From Acinetobacter pragensis (lineage in GTDB: Bacteria > Pseudomonadota > Gammaproteobacteria > Pseudomonadales > Moraxellaceae): a stretch of 64,000 nt of DNA. Shown piece after piece: positions 44,718 to 54,126 of this stretch. The notes beneath the pieces are model-generated. The model saw only the letters and a list, made by a program, of their open reading frames with translations, did no database searches and was not told the origin of the DNA. The translations under genes were made by a program, and so were the position numbers. The stretch is from assembly GCF_001605895.1 (NCBI RefSeq), contig NZ_LUAW01000034.1:54-64053 (forward strand), given 5' to 3'. Within the stretch, counting starts at the first letter, position 1, and the number at the start of each line of letters is the position of its first letter.

Positions 44718-45544
44718 TTAATATTCCAAGTCATTTTTCGTGATCTGTTGTATTGGATAATCTGTGCCATTGAATTGGATTTGATACGTTTTTTGATGTT
44801 TTGAAATTTCAGCATGGCATGATTTTTGGTCGTAATCGTTATCAATTATGTGTTCTTTAATGCGTAAAATAGGGAGCTGATTTTTATTTTTTCCTGTTAA
44901 ATGAATCGTACGCTTCAATTCAACTGTATTCCAGTCATCACAGTTATTATTTGAAGTGCTGCTTTGATAATTGGTCATAAGCCCATTTAAAACTTGTTTA
45001 ATACTGCTCTGTTGGTTGGTCGAATACAGGTTGAGCAAACGTCTGGATGAATTTATCCCGCCGATATGTGATTGATAAATTGCAATCCCCACTAAATCCT
45101 GTTGTGGAGAATAGGGGTTTCTATCAAATTTAATGGCATCCAAACGACTCGCAGGAACGATTTGTTTAACGGGTTGAAATTGATTCAATATTTTTAGTGT
45201 TGTTGGGTGAAGCAAAGTGGTGGTTAAATCGTAATTGCCTGCATTATTTTGGATTGTGCCAATAGGGCGGCCGCTTAGCGTAAGAATAGATTTATTCTGC
45301 TGCACGTACATGCAGTCAAAAAATACGGGTTCTTCCGTTTGCACCGAACTTTTTTTGCAGACGTGGTCGCTGATTTTGTTTGGATTTTTGAAGCTCGGCG
45401 GCAGAGCAAGGTTGAAACATACCGGCAGAACTAAAACTGGAATAGGTGGCTGTACCAATGATTAAGGGTGCTGAAAGTTGGAGCTTCAACGTTGTGTGCA
45501 ATTCTTTGCAGCCCTAATCTTGGAATAAGGTTTCTTTTTTTCAT
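44718..45544 (-). pseudogene. Frame-disrupted secreted protein gene
   Basis: A minus-strand frame of 246 residues (44718-45458) has no proper start. Its first residues come from a TTG in non-natural sequence, while the later part (LALPPSFKNPNKISDH; CKKSSVQTEEPVFFDCMY) looks genuine. Just upstream, a frame from an ATG at 45544 (MKKRNLIPRLGLQRIA) and a second frame with a signal-like segment (APLIIGTATYSSFSSAG) lie in the two other frames. Two frameshifts would join them, so the gene is probably inactive. The family is not recognised. Confidence 0.5.
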
Positions 45545-45675
45545 TGTTCATCTCTTTTTTATTAAAAATAAAAATACTGCCAAATAAGCCTTAAATGAAT
45601 TAATGATAACGGTTGATAATAGAAATCCATTAATATATAGGCGCTTTTTAATTGTTTCAAAATGAAGGATAAGTC

Positions 45676-46698
45676 ATGCAGCGAGTGGCAATCAATGGGT
45701 TTGGCCGAATTGGGCGTAATGTGCTTCGCGCGTGGTTTGAAAATCCAAAGCAGTTTCATTTTGAAATTATTGCCATTAATGATATTGCAGACATTGAAAC
45801 CTTACTGCATTTATTTAAATACGATTCTGCCCATGGCCGCTTTCACGGCACTGCAGAAATTGATGCAGATGAAGGCAAGCAGTATTTAAAGATTCAAGCG
45901 GGAGATTCGGCGTTAAGGGTGCAAGTGCTGCGCAGCGCTGAGCCTTCACAGTTGCCTTGGCAAGAGCTGAATATTGATGTCGTGCTGGAATGTACGGGCT
46001 TATTCCGTTCGCGGGAAGCGGCGACACAGCATATTGCTGCAGGGGCAAAACGCGTGATCATTGGCGCAGCGCCATTTGACAGTGTTGATGCCGCGATTGT
46101 GTATGGTGTTAATCATCATGAAGTCAAAGCTGCGGATCAGATCATTTCCAGCGTATCGTGCACCACGCAGGCTTTAGTACCATTGGTGAAAATTATTGAT
46201 GATGCTTTTGGCATAGAATCTGCGCTCATGACTGAAATTCATGCCGTGACTGCGGATCAGTCGGTGCTGGATCATGCGCACCGTGATTTGCGGCGTGCCC
46301 GAGCATCGGGTCAGAATATTATTCCAACGACATCGTCTGCTTTAGGCGCCTTAAAACGCGTTATGCCGAAAATGGAAAACCGTATTGATGGGTTTTCAAT
46401 CCGTGTTCCGACCATTAATGTAGCGGCCATCGATCTGACCTTTATCTCTCAGTCGCCGATAACTGTGCATAGCATCAATGAGGTTTTGGTGAAATCCGCC
46501 GCGCAAGATTATGCCTCAATTATGTCGGTGACAGACGAACCGCTGGTTTCGAGTGATTTTAACCATTCTCCTTATTCTTTGGTTGTGGACTTAGGGCAAA
46601 CCATGACAGTCGGACGGCAGGCCAAAGTCTTTGCTTGGTATGATAATGAGTGGGGCTATGCCAACCGCCTGCTGGATTTATGCGAATCCTTTGCATAG
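45676..46698 (+). CDS. epd: Erythrose-4-phosphate/glyceraldehyde-3-phosphate dehydrogenase family
   Basis: NAD-dependent aldehyde dehydrogenase of 340 residues. The Rossmann start INGFGRIGRNVLR and the catalytic Cys in SVSCTTQALVP with the paired His in TEIHAVTADQ are present. The C-terminal block SSDFNHSPYSLVVD and DNEWGYANRLLDL, and DLRRARASGQNIIP, resemble E. coli Epd more than GapA. The motif SCTTN is SCTTQ here. It may make 4-phosphoerythronate for pyridoxal phosphate or act as a GAPDH; the choice is open. It is monocistronic with a terminator after it. Confidence 0.7.
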   Translation: MQRVAINGFGRIGRNVLRAWFENPKQFHFEIIAINDIADIETLLHLFKYDSAHGRFHGTAEIDADEGKQYLKIQAGDSALRVQVLRSAEPSQLPWQELNIDVVLECTGLFRSREAATQHIAAGAKRVIIGAAPFDSVDAAIVYGVNHHEVKAADQIISSVSCTTQALVPLVKIIDDAFGIESALMTEIHAVTADQSVLDHAHRDLRRARASGQNIIPTTSSALGALKRVMPKMENRIDGFSIRVPTINVAAIDLTFISQSPITVHSINEVLVKSAAQDYASIMSVTDEPLVSSDFNHSPYSLVVDLGQTMTVGRQAKVFAWYDNEWGYANRLLDLCESFA

Positions 46699-46718
46699 CA
46701 GTGTTTGCTATATGCATT

Positions 46719-46747
46719 GAAGGCGCCTTTGGGCGCTTTATTTTTAT
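46719..46747 (+). terminator. Terminator after epd-like gene
   Basis: AAGGCGCC, TTTG, GGCGCTTT with T-rich tail (one G-U pair). Confidence 0.8.
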
Positions 46748-46872
46748 TTAAAGAATAAAGCGCTTGGATTGCACGGTTAATCATAAAAGTGAGGAAATCA
46801 CTGTTTTTTCTAAAAAACATTTTAAAAATTAGGTAAGATGAAGCAAATAAATGATTAAAAAGAGCAAGACTG

Positions 46873-47172
46873 ATGATTTTACTGTGGGCATTTATCTTTT
46901 TACTTTCAATGGCCGTTATTTTTCTGATTTGGTTGCAGTTTAAAAATCAAGATGATAATGCTGAAGTTCAAGCTAATTTTCAATTGGAAGAAAAAATTGT
47001 CCATTTGGAAGCGAATTTGAAGAAGACCTTAGAAATTATGCAGGACTTGGCCAAGAAAATGCATGTTCAGCAGGAAGCAATGGATCAAACCTCTCATAAG
47101 CTGCAGCAGGTCGAACTGCAAAATGCCGAGCTGGTCAATTTATTGACCAAAGTGATGACGCCAAAAGAGTGA
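46873..47172 (+). CDS. Small membrane-anchored coiled-coil protein
   Basis: Protein of 99 residues. A single N-terminal transmembrane helix (LLWAFIFLLSMAVIFLIWLQF) is followed by an acidic, Gln-rich coiled coil from about residue 35 to 95 (heptad-like LEEKIVHLEANLKKTLEIM, then QLEKM/LQQVELQNAEL-type repeats). No family was recognised. It resembles anchored scaffolds but the role is unknown. Monocistronic, followed by a hairpin (47181-47218). Confidence 0.65.
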   Translation: MILLWAFIFLLSMAVIFLIWLQFKNQDDNAEVQANFQLEEKIVHLEANLKKTLEIMQDLAKKMHVQQEAMDQTSHKLQQVELQNAELVNLLTKVMTPKE

Positions 47173-47180
47173 TTGGCCAT

Positions 47181-47218
47181 GCAGAGCTTCATCCGTGAAT
47201 GAAGCTTTGCACTTTTCA
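47181..47218 (+). terminator. Terminator after coiled-coil gene
   Basis: GCAGAGCTTCAT, CCGTGA, ATGAAGCTTTGC then ACTTTTC. Nearly perfect 12-bp stem with a weak tail. Confidence 0.55.
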
Positions 47219-47318
47219 TTAGGATTCCTTCTGAGCAATTGCTGTCAAAGGGCATCCTGCTTTGCGCAAAAGAACAGCGCAGACTAATTAAAAGAAACAT
47301 GCCGATAAAGTGTAAAAA

Positions 47319-47618
47319 TTAAGTCAGCGCTAAGCGCAGCAACGCTGCAGAAGCCATGCTGATGGCAACAGTGGGCAGTAAAGAAAAACGTGCTGCAGCC
47401 AGCAAGGTAATGACAATGGCAAGCATATCTGCAGGATTGTCTTGAACAAAATAGGGCGCAATGACAGAAATCAGCACACAGCCCGGCACAACTTCCAAAA
47501 TTTGTCGCTGTTTATTGCTGAGGGTTTTATTTTTCAGTAAGACATAGCCAAGAATTCGCGTGAGATAGGTCGTGGCGGCAATGAAAATAATGGCAATGAG
47601 TGTAGTCGAGTGAATCAT
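47319..47618 (-). CDS. azlD: AzlD-type branched-chain amino acid transport subunit
   Basis: Inner-membrane protein of 99 residues with four hydrophobic helices. It starts in the TGA/ATG overlap of azlC (4 bp). The family motif includes IIFIAATTYLTRILGYVLL. Paired AzlC/AzlD proteins export branched-chain amino acids. It is the second gene of the azlCD operon. Confidence 0.85.
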   Translation of the reverse strand: MIHSTTLIAIIFIAATTYLTRILGYVLLKNKTLSNKQRQILEVVPGCVLISVIAPYFVQDNPADMLAIVITLLAAARFSLLPTVAISMASAALLRLALT

Positions 47619-48361
47619 GCATCATCTCCAGTTAAAAATACCGCAGAAACAATGCCGCTGATGGCGCCAATTGGAACGTACCAGCCAGACGGCAGGTATA
47701 AATAAGCGAATGCCGCCGCAATTAAGCTGATCAGCCATGGCCGGGCAGCGCGGACGCCTTTCCACATGCCGCGCAATAACACTAAAAAGACCGCTGGAAA
47801 TGCCATGTCAAAGCCAAAACGGCTGACATCACCCAAAACAGGCCCAATCATTGCGCCTAGCGTTGTAAAACCTACCCACATGATGTAAAGCGCAAAACAT
47901 AGCCCTGCATAGAACAGCATGCTGAACGCGCGCTGATAGCCTAAATAGGGCTGTTTTTTCTGTGCATCGGCTAGGCTGACTGCCCAGCTTTCATCCACCA
48001 TAAAAAACAGCGCTGTAAATGCAGTTTTATTGGGCAGGTGCCGTAAGTATGGCGCCAAGCTTGCACCCATCAGCAAATGCCGGCTGTTCACTAAAAAGGT
48101 AATGAAGATCAGCATGATGATGTTTGGCGGGTTGCTCCATACTTCTAAAATGGCAAATTCAGAGCCGCCAGCGAAGTTTAAGCCGGTCAATAAAGGAACT
48201 TCAAGCAATGACAAGCCTTTATTGGTGGCTTGAGCGCCAAGCACTAAGGCAAAGGGAATAATGCCTAACAGCAGTGGAACGGAGGTTTTCAGACCGCGTT
48301 TAAATTCTGAGAATCTATCAGAAGTTTTGATATCAGCAGCATCGGTCCGAAAGGTCAACAT
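47615..48361 (-). CDS. azlC: AzlC-type branched-chain amino acid exporter subunit
   Basis: Inner-membrane protein of 248 residues. Recognisable AzlC segments are VPLLLGIIPFALVLGAQATNKGLS, LTGLNFAGGSEFAILEVW, FLVNSRHLLMGASLAPYLR and ALFFMVDESWAVSLADAQ. The ATG at 48361 has GGAAAG just upstream and is chosen over the ATG at 48385. It is transcribed divergently from the Lrp gene. Confidence 0.88.
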   Translation of the reverse strand: MLTFRTDAADIKTSDRFSEFKRGLKTSVPLLLGIIPFALVLGAQATNKGLSLLEVPLLTGLNFAGGSEFAILEVWSNPPNIIMLIFITFLVNSRHLLMGASLAPYLRHLPNKTAFTALFFMVDESWAVSLADAQKKQPYLGYQRAFSMLFYAGLCFALYIMWVGFTTLGAMIGPVLGDVSRFGFDMAFPAVFLVLLRGMWKGVRAARPWLISLIAAAFAYLYLPSGWYVPIGAISGIVSAVFLTGDDA

Positions 48362-48508
48362 AAGGCTTTCCAAGCAATAAGTCATAAAGAAAACAATTGT
48401 AAAAGTTTCGTTGTGGCATTTGGCGCTGAATTTAATTTATCTGGATTTGTTTTTGGCATAATATGCTGCATATGGATAAAATATTGGCATTAAATGCTGA
48501 GGTTTAAG

Positions 48509-48964
48509 ATGGATCATATTGATAAAAGAATACTTCTGGAAATTCAGCGCAATGGTCGGCTTCAGAATGTCGAGCTGGCTCAAAAAGTAGGGCTGTCACC
48601 ATCACCCTGTCTTCGCCGTGTCAAACAGCTGGAAGATGATGGCATTATTGAAAAATATGTTGCGCTGCTGAATCCGCAGAAGATTAACTTAGGATTGACA
48701 GTGTTTGCCCGTATTTGGCTAAAAGGTCAGGATGAAAAAACTGTCAATGCATTTGTAGATGCGATTCAGTCCATGGATGAGGTGGTGGAATGTCAGTTAA
48801 TGGCAGGGGATTGTGATTTTTTCTTGCGAATTATGGTGGCGGATTTGGATGCCTACCGTAAATTTCAAATTCAGCGCTTAAACAAAATCAGCAGTATTCA
48901 AAACGTAAAGACTGAAATTCCTTTGCAAAAAATTAAACAAACCACTGAATTGCCTTTGGGTTGA
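48509..48964 (+). CDS. Lrp/AsnC-family regulator of azlCD
   Basis: Regulator of 151 residues: N-terminal helix-turn-helix (DHIDKRILLEIQRNGRLQNV, then GLSPSPCLRRVKQLEDDGII), C-terminal RAM ligand domain (VVECQLMAGDCDFFLRIMVADLDAYRKF). Its divergent position fits control of the AzlCD exporter by an amino acid such as leucine or isoleucine. The ATG at 48509 with GAGG upstream is chosen over that at 48494. Confidence 0.9.
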   Translation: MDHIDKRILLEIQRNGRLQNVELAQKVGLSPSPCLRRVKQLEDDGIIEKYVALLNPQKINLGLTVFARIWLKGQDEKTVNAFVDAIQSMDEVVECQLMAGDCDFFLRIMVADLDAYRKFQIQRLNKISSIQNVKTEIPLQKIKQTTELPLG

Positions 48965-49410
48965 CGAAATGCAGTAATCATGAATACGGTTTATCCGCAC
49001 TATTTATTCAGCTCCACCACTCGGATATCTTGATACGGGCTTTTCACAACAGCATTTTCCAACGGCAGGAGTGTCACAAGAAAATCTTGCTAAATTGGCT
49101 CGCTAAGCAAGCTGCCAGCATACTTGTCATTCTATAGCTATAGTACACGACGGAGGTTTTTGCATATTTAAATTGACCAATTGGTTGAAAATAAGGTTTT
49201 GCATCAATAAATTTATGTAAAATTGCCAAAATAAAAGCATCTAACTCCTTTGATTTTTAAATCGCAGACATTCGGGCCTTAAAAATATACAAATCTGAAA
49301 AAAGTCTGATGCATGGCTAAATCGAACGTGATAGACTATGAGAAATCGGGTGTGTTCCCGATTTTTTTATGCGGATTACTTCCGCGCTGACAAGTATTTA
49401 GGTTTACAAC
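48965..49410. other. Intergenic region before hisZ
   Basis: The 446-bp gap contains only short frames without starts (for example a 40-codon frame ending near 49107 that lacks an ATG). A hairpin with T-run stands at 49343-49368. No other gene is supported. Confidence 0.4.
49343..49368 (+). terminator. Hairpin with T-run just upstream of hisZ
   Basis: AAATCGGG, TGTGTT loop, CCCGATTTTTTT. It is 42 bp before the hisZ ATG, so it could end upstream read-through or act as an attenuator of hisZ. Confidence 0.75.
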
Positions 49411-50577
49411 ATGCCCATTTCAGAGACATGGTTATTACCTGATGGTGTAGCTGATGTATTACCAGAACAAGCGCAAGTAATTGAAGCTTTGCGCCGTGAA
49501 GCATTGGATTTCCTCGCAACTCGAGGTTATCAGCTGGTGTACACGCCATTTATCGAATACATCGAATCTCTTTCTTCTCTCTCAGAATCGAATCAAGATT
49601 TAGACTTAGCCACTTTTAAAGTTATCGACCAATTATCTGGCCGTTTACTTGGTGTGCGTGCCGATATGACACCGCAAGTGGCCCGTATCGATGCGCATGT
49701 ACATCCAGTCGAAGGCGTAGCGCGTTATTGCTATGCTGGCACGGTTTTGCATACGAAACCTCAGGGTTTTAATACCACACGCGCCCCGCTGCAGCTGGGT
49801 GCAGAATTATTTGGTTCAGATAGTATCGACGCTGATGTAGAAATGGTCGATGTGATGCTGGGCCTGCTTGAAAAATCAGGACTGGCAGATAGCATTCATC
49901 TGGATTTAGGCCATGTCGGTTTATTCCGCAGTCTGGTGAAGCATGCGGGCTTATCTAAAGCGACAGAGCGTCAGCTTTCAGATATGTATCAGCGTAAAGC
50001 CTTGCCTGAACTTGCAGAGTTTACTCAAGACCTGAAATGCGGTTCAGATTTTTATAATTTAGGGCGTTATGCAAGTGACTTGGATGCGCTCCAAGCGAAT
50101 TTAAGTGTTGAAATATTTGAAAATCTTGAGTTTAAGCAAGCATTTGATGCAGTTAAGCAAACTCAGTCAGAGATTCAATCCCGCTGGCCAGCGCTGCATA
50201 TTGGTATTGATGTTGTAGAACTCCGTTCATATCACTACCACACAGGTTTAATGTATGCAGTATATGCGCCGAATCGGGCAGCGCCGCTGGCTCAAGGCGG
50301 CCGCTATGACGGTATCGGTGAACACTTTGGGCGTGCGCGTCCAGCAACAGGCTTCTCTTGTGACTTGTACGCGCTGAGCGCGGGGCAGTTCAAGCAGATT
50401 CAGAAAGTCGTTGCGCCTAAAGGCACAGATAAGGCATTGCTAGAAGCAATTGCGCAGGTCCGTGCACAAGGTTTAAGCGTCATTCAGCTGCTTGGTGATG
50501 ATGATTTAAGCTCTGTGCCGAATGCAACTCACCGATTGGTGAATGCTGGCGCTGAGTGGAAAGTCGAAGCAGTTTAG
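49411..50577 (+). CDS. hisZ: ATP phosphoribosyltransferase regulatory subunit
   Basis: HisRS-like protein of 388 residues without aminoacylation role. It partners with short-form HisG in the first step of histidine synthesis. The class-II core is visible: LPDGVADVLPEQA, VIDQLSGRLLGVRADMTPQVARI, YCYAGTVLH, LAQGGRYDGIGEHFGRARPATGFSCDL. The catalytic arginine of true HisRS motif 2 is not conserved in the usual way. The gene precedes purA by 84 bp, a common arrangement in Acinetobacter and Pseudomonas. Confidence 0.92.
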   Translation: MPISETWLLPDGVADVLPEQAQVIEALRREALDFLATRGYQLVYTPFIEYIESLSSLSESNQDLDLATFKVIDQLSGRLLGVRADMTPQVARIDAHVHPVEGVARYCYAGTVLHTKPQGFNTTRAPLQLGAELFGSDSIDADVEMVDVMLGLLEKSGLADSIHLDLGHVGLFRSLVKHAGLSKATERQLSDMYQRKALPELAEFTQDLKCGSDFYNLGRYASDLDALQANLSVEIFENLEFKQAFDAVKQTQSEIQSRWPALHIGIDVVELRSYHYHTGLMYAVYAPNRAAPLAQGGRYDGIGEHFGRARPATGFSCDLYALSAGQFKQIQKVVAPKGTDKALLEAIAQVRAQGLSVIQLLGDDDLSSVPNATHRLVNAGAEWKVEAV

Positions 50578-50646
50578 TCGAAACAATTTAATGGCAAGGC
50601 TGAATGTTCATGTCATTCAGCTTTACTTTCAATTTTAACAGCATGA

Positions 50647-51981
<1,335 letters not shown>

Positions 51982-52003
51982 TCCGCTTAGAATCCTGATG
52001 TTG

Positions 52004-52033
52004 AAAAAGCTCCGCATAGGCGGGGCTTTTTTT
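52004..52033 (+). terminator. Terminator after purA
   Basis: AAAAAGCTCCGC, ATAG, GCGGGGCTTTTTTT. Strong hairpin with one mismatch. Confidence 0.9.
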
Positions 52034-52159
52034 ATGCAGATAGGGAAGCATTCAGGTGTATATAGATAAAAATCAAGACTAAAGTTGCAGTACTGTTTGC
52101 TGTACAGCAGAAAGGGAATTGCTAAAATGCCTTTTACCTAAATTTTCAGGCAATGCAGG

Positions 52160-52468
52160 ATGCAGAAGTATATTTCCGGAACGATTTTTTATTCATTGCT
52201 GTTTGCAATGGGCGGAGCGCCGACGATTGCCATGATGATCATTCGCGCGCAGACGCAAAATCCAGAAATTATTTATAAAGCGCTGGTCGGGCTGTCAGTC
52301 ATTATTGCCTGCATTCTAGTGCCTATTATTTTAATTCAAAATGCCTATCTGTTTTTTAAACGCAATAATGCGGCAGTTGAGGCCAAAGTTGAGCCGCTGT
52401 GCAAAGTCTATTTATTTTTAAATGCCTGCTGTTTGATTTACTGGCTGTATATTCAGTTCATTGGATAA
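52160..52468 (+). CDS. Small hypothetical membrane protein
   Basis: Protein of 102 residues with three predicted helices (FYSLLFAMGGAPTIAMMII, ALVGLSVIIACILVPIILI, LCKVYLFLNACCLIYWLYI) and a basic/acidic loop. No family was recognised. It is a single gene between purA and the protease gene. Confidence 0.65.
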   Translation: MQKYISGTIFYSLLFAMGGAPTIAMMIIRAQTQNPEIIYKALVGLSVIIACILVPIILIQNAYLFFKRNNAAVEAKVEPLCKVYLFLNACCLIYWLYIQFIG

Positions 52469-52585
52469 ACCTATTTTACATAAATCATATGATAATGCGC
52501 TTTAACTTTATTTAACCTCCTAAATTTAAAGAATATAATTGCTATAATTTATGCATGTTAGATTGTGGGTCTGGAGTCCTGAATA

Positions 52586-53359
52586 ATGAATAAAAATATA
52601 TTAATGAGCTTATGCGCTGCCAGTGCTGTAACAATTTCTGGCTGTACAACCGTAGCGGATATGGCAGGTGCAGATACAGCTACATTAAACGCCGCAGCAA
52701 CACAGGGTTTTAATAAAACAGTCACTGAAGCGCGCGGCAATAATACTTTGGATACGTCATCTGCGACCTATAAGCGCATTTACAGCGTATTCACCCGCAT
52801 TAAGCCTTATGCAGATCAAATGAACCAAACGGGCACGAAGTTTGATTGGCAGCTTGCTGTATTAAAGTCTTCACAAGTGAATGCTTATGTGGCGCCAGGC
52901 GGTAAAGTGGTGTTCTATACCGGTATTGTTACTAAGCTGAATTTAACAGATGCGGAAATTGCGGCAGTGATGGGCCATGAAATGGTGCATGCGCTGGAAG
53001 AGCATTCTAAGAATAAAGTGGGGGCGCAAGCTTTGACTGATTTGGCGCTTGGCATAGGCCTTAGCGCGGCAGGCGTTGGTCAAACCGGCGCTGCAGCGGC
53101 GCAGCTGGGCAGCCAAATTGGTATCGGTTTGCCATATTCGCGGAACTTGGAAAGCCGTGCAGACCAAGGCGGATTAATGCTGATGGCGCGCGCAGGCTAC
53201 AATCCGCAAGCCGCGATTACCTTGTGGGAAAAAATGAACAAACTTGATGGCGCGGGCGGCTCTTCATTCTTGTCGACTCACCCGTCAAATGGCCAGCGTA
53301 TAGAGGCCATGCGCAAGAACTTGCCAGCGGCGCAAGCAATTTACAATCAGCGGAAATAA
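52586..53359 (+). CDS. M48-family metalloprotease lipoprotein
   Basis: Outer-membrane-associated protease of 257 residues. The lipobox is TISGC (Cys20). The zinc motif HEMVHALEEH (HExxH near residues 131-135) and the third ligand in SRADQGGLMLMARAGYNP are intact. This resembles E. coli LoiP (YggG)/YcaL, which degrade damaged envelope proteins such as LptD intermediates. It has its own promoter (TATAAT near 52543). A terminator follows. Confidence 0.9.
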   Translation: MNKNILMSLCAASAVTISGCTTVADMAGADTATLNAAATQGFNKTVTEARGNNTLDTSSATYKRIYSVFTRIKPYADQMNQTGTKFDWQLAVLKSSQVNAYVAPGGKVVFYTGIVTKLNLTDAEIAAVMGHEMVHALEEHSKNKVGAQALTDLALGIGLSAAGVGQTGAAAAQLGSQIGIGLPYSRNLESRADQGGLMLMARAGYNPQAAITLWEKMNKLDGAGGSSFLSTHPSNGQRIEAMRKNLPAAQAIYNQRK

Positions 53360-53381
53360 AGCGATCTATCTAAGTGAATTG

Positions 53382-53411
53382 AAAAAAGCAGGGCATAGGC
53401 TCTGCTTTTTT
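53382..53411 (+). terminator. Terminator after the M48 protease gene
   Basis: AAAAAAGCAG and CTGCTTTTTT around an imperfect loop region; T-run on the plus strand. Confidence 0.8.
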
Positions 53412-53456
53412 ATGTCTTTGACTGCATATTTAAAAGTGCGGTCTAAACTTAAGGGC

Positions 53457-53489
53457 GCAAAAAAGGCAAAGTAAAACTTTGCCTTTTGC
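53457..53489. terminator. Bidirectional terminator near slyD
   Basis: AAAAGGCAAAG, TAAAA, CTTTGCCTTTT. It serves the converging M48 and slyD genes. Confidence 0.88.
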
Positions 53490-53507
53490 ACGTCAGATCA
53501 TAAGATC

Positions 53508-53990
53508 TTAGTGGTGGTGGCCACCTGCACCGTGTACGTGACCGTGATCTAATTCTTCTTGAGAAGGTTCACGGATTTCTACAATTTCAACTTCGAAAGT
53601 CAAATCTTGGCCAGCAAGCGGGAAGTTTGCATCAACAACAACATTGTCGCCTTCAACTGCTTTAACAGTAACAATTTGAACGCCGTCATCTGTTTGCGCT
53701 TGGAATTGCATGCCAGCTTGAATGTTGTCAACGCCTTGGAACATTTGAGCAGGAACTTCTTGAACTAAATCAGGATTATATTCGCCATAGCCTTCTGCAG
53801 CAGGAACATTTACAGTGAATTTTTCACCTACAGTTTTGCCTTCTAAAGCTTTTTCAAGACCAGGAATGATATTGCCAGCGCCGTGCAAATAGGCAAGCGG
53901 CTCACCTTGAGATTGGTCAAGTGTTTCACCTTCAGCATTAGTTAATGTGTAGTGGAAAGACACCACAAGGTTATTTGCAATAGCAGTCAT
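53508..53990 (-). CDS. slyD: FKBP-type peptidyl-prolyl isomerase SlyD
   Basis: Proline isomerase and chaperone of 160 residues. The FKBP domain (about 6-70 and 130-150) has FHYTLTNAEGETLDQS, PLAYLHGAGNIIPGLEKALEG; the insert-in-flap domain lies between (FTVNVPAAEGYGEYNPDLVQEVP). The C-terminus is short but His-rich (HGHVHGAGGHHH), suited to nickel or zinc. SlyD supports nickel enzymes and folding. It is monocistronic. Confidence 0.93.
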   Translation of the reverse strand: MTAIANNLVVSFHYTLTNAEGETLDQSQGEPLAYLHGAGNIIPGLEKALEGKTVGEKFTVNVPAAEGYGEYNPDLVQEVPAQMFQGVDNIQAGMQFQAQTDDGVQIVTVKAVEGDNVVVDANFPLAGQDLTFEVEIVEIREPSQEELDHGHVHGAGGHHH

Positions 53991-54126
53991 GTTAATGATC
54001 CATTCAATTTTTTAAAGGGTACATCATAAAGTGAAATTGCATTTTTGTAGACTAAATTTACTAAAAAATTGCATTTTTACTATTTAGATGATGGTTTTTT
54101 CATTAATCGGGGTGAATATTAAAATT

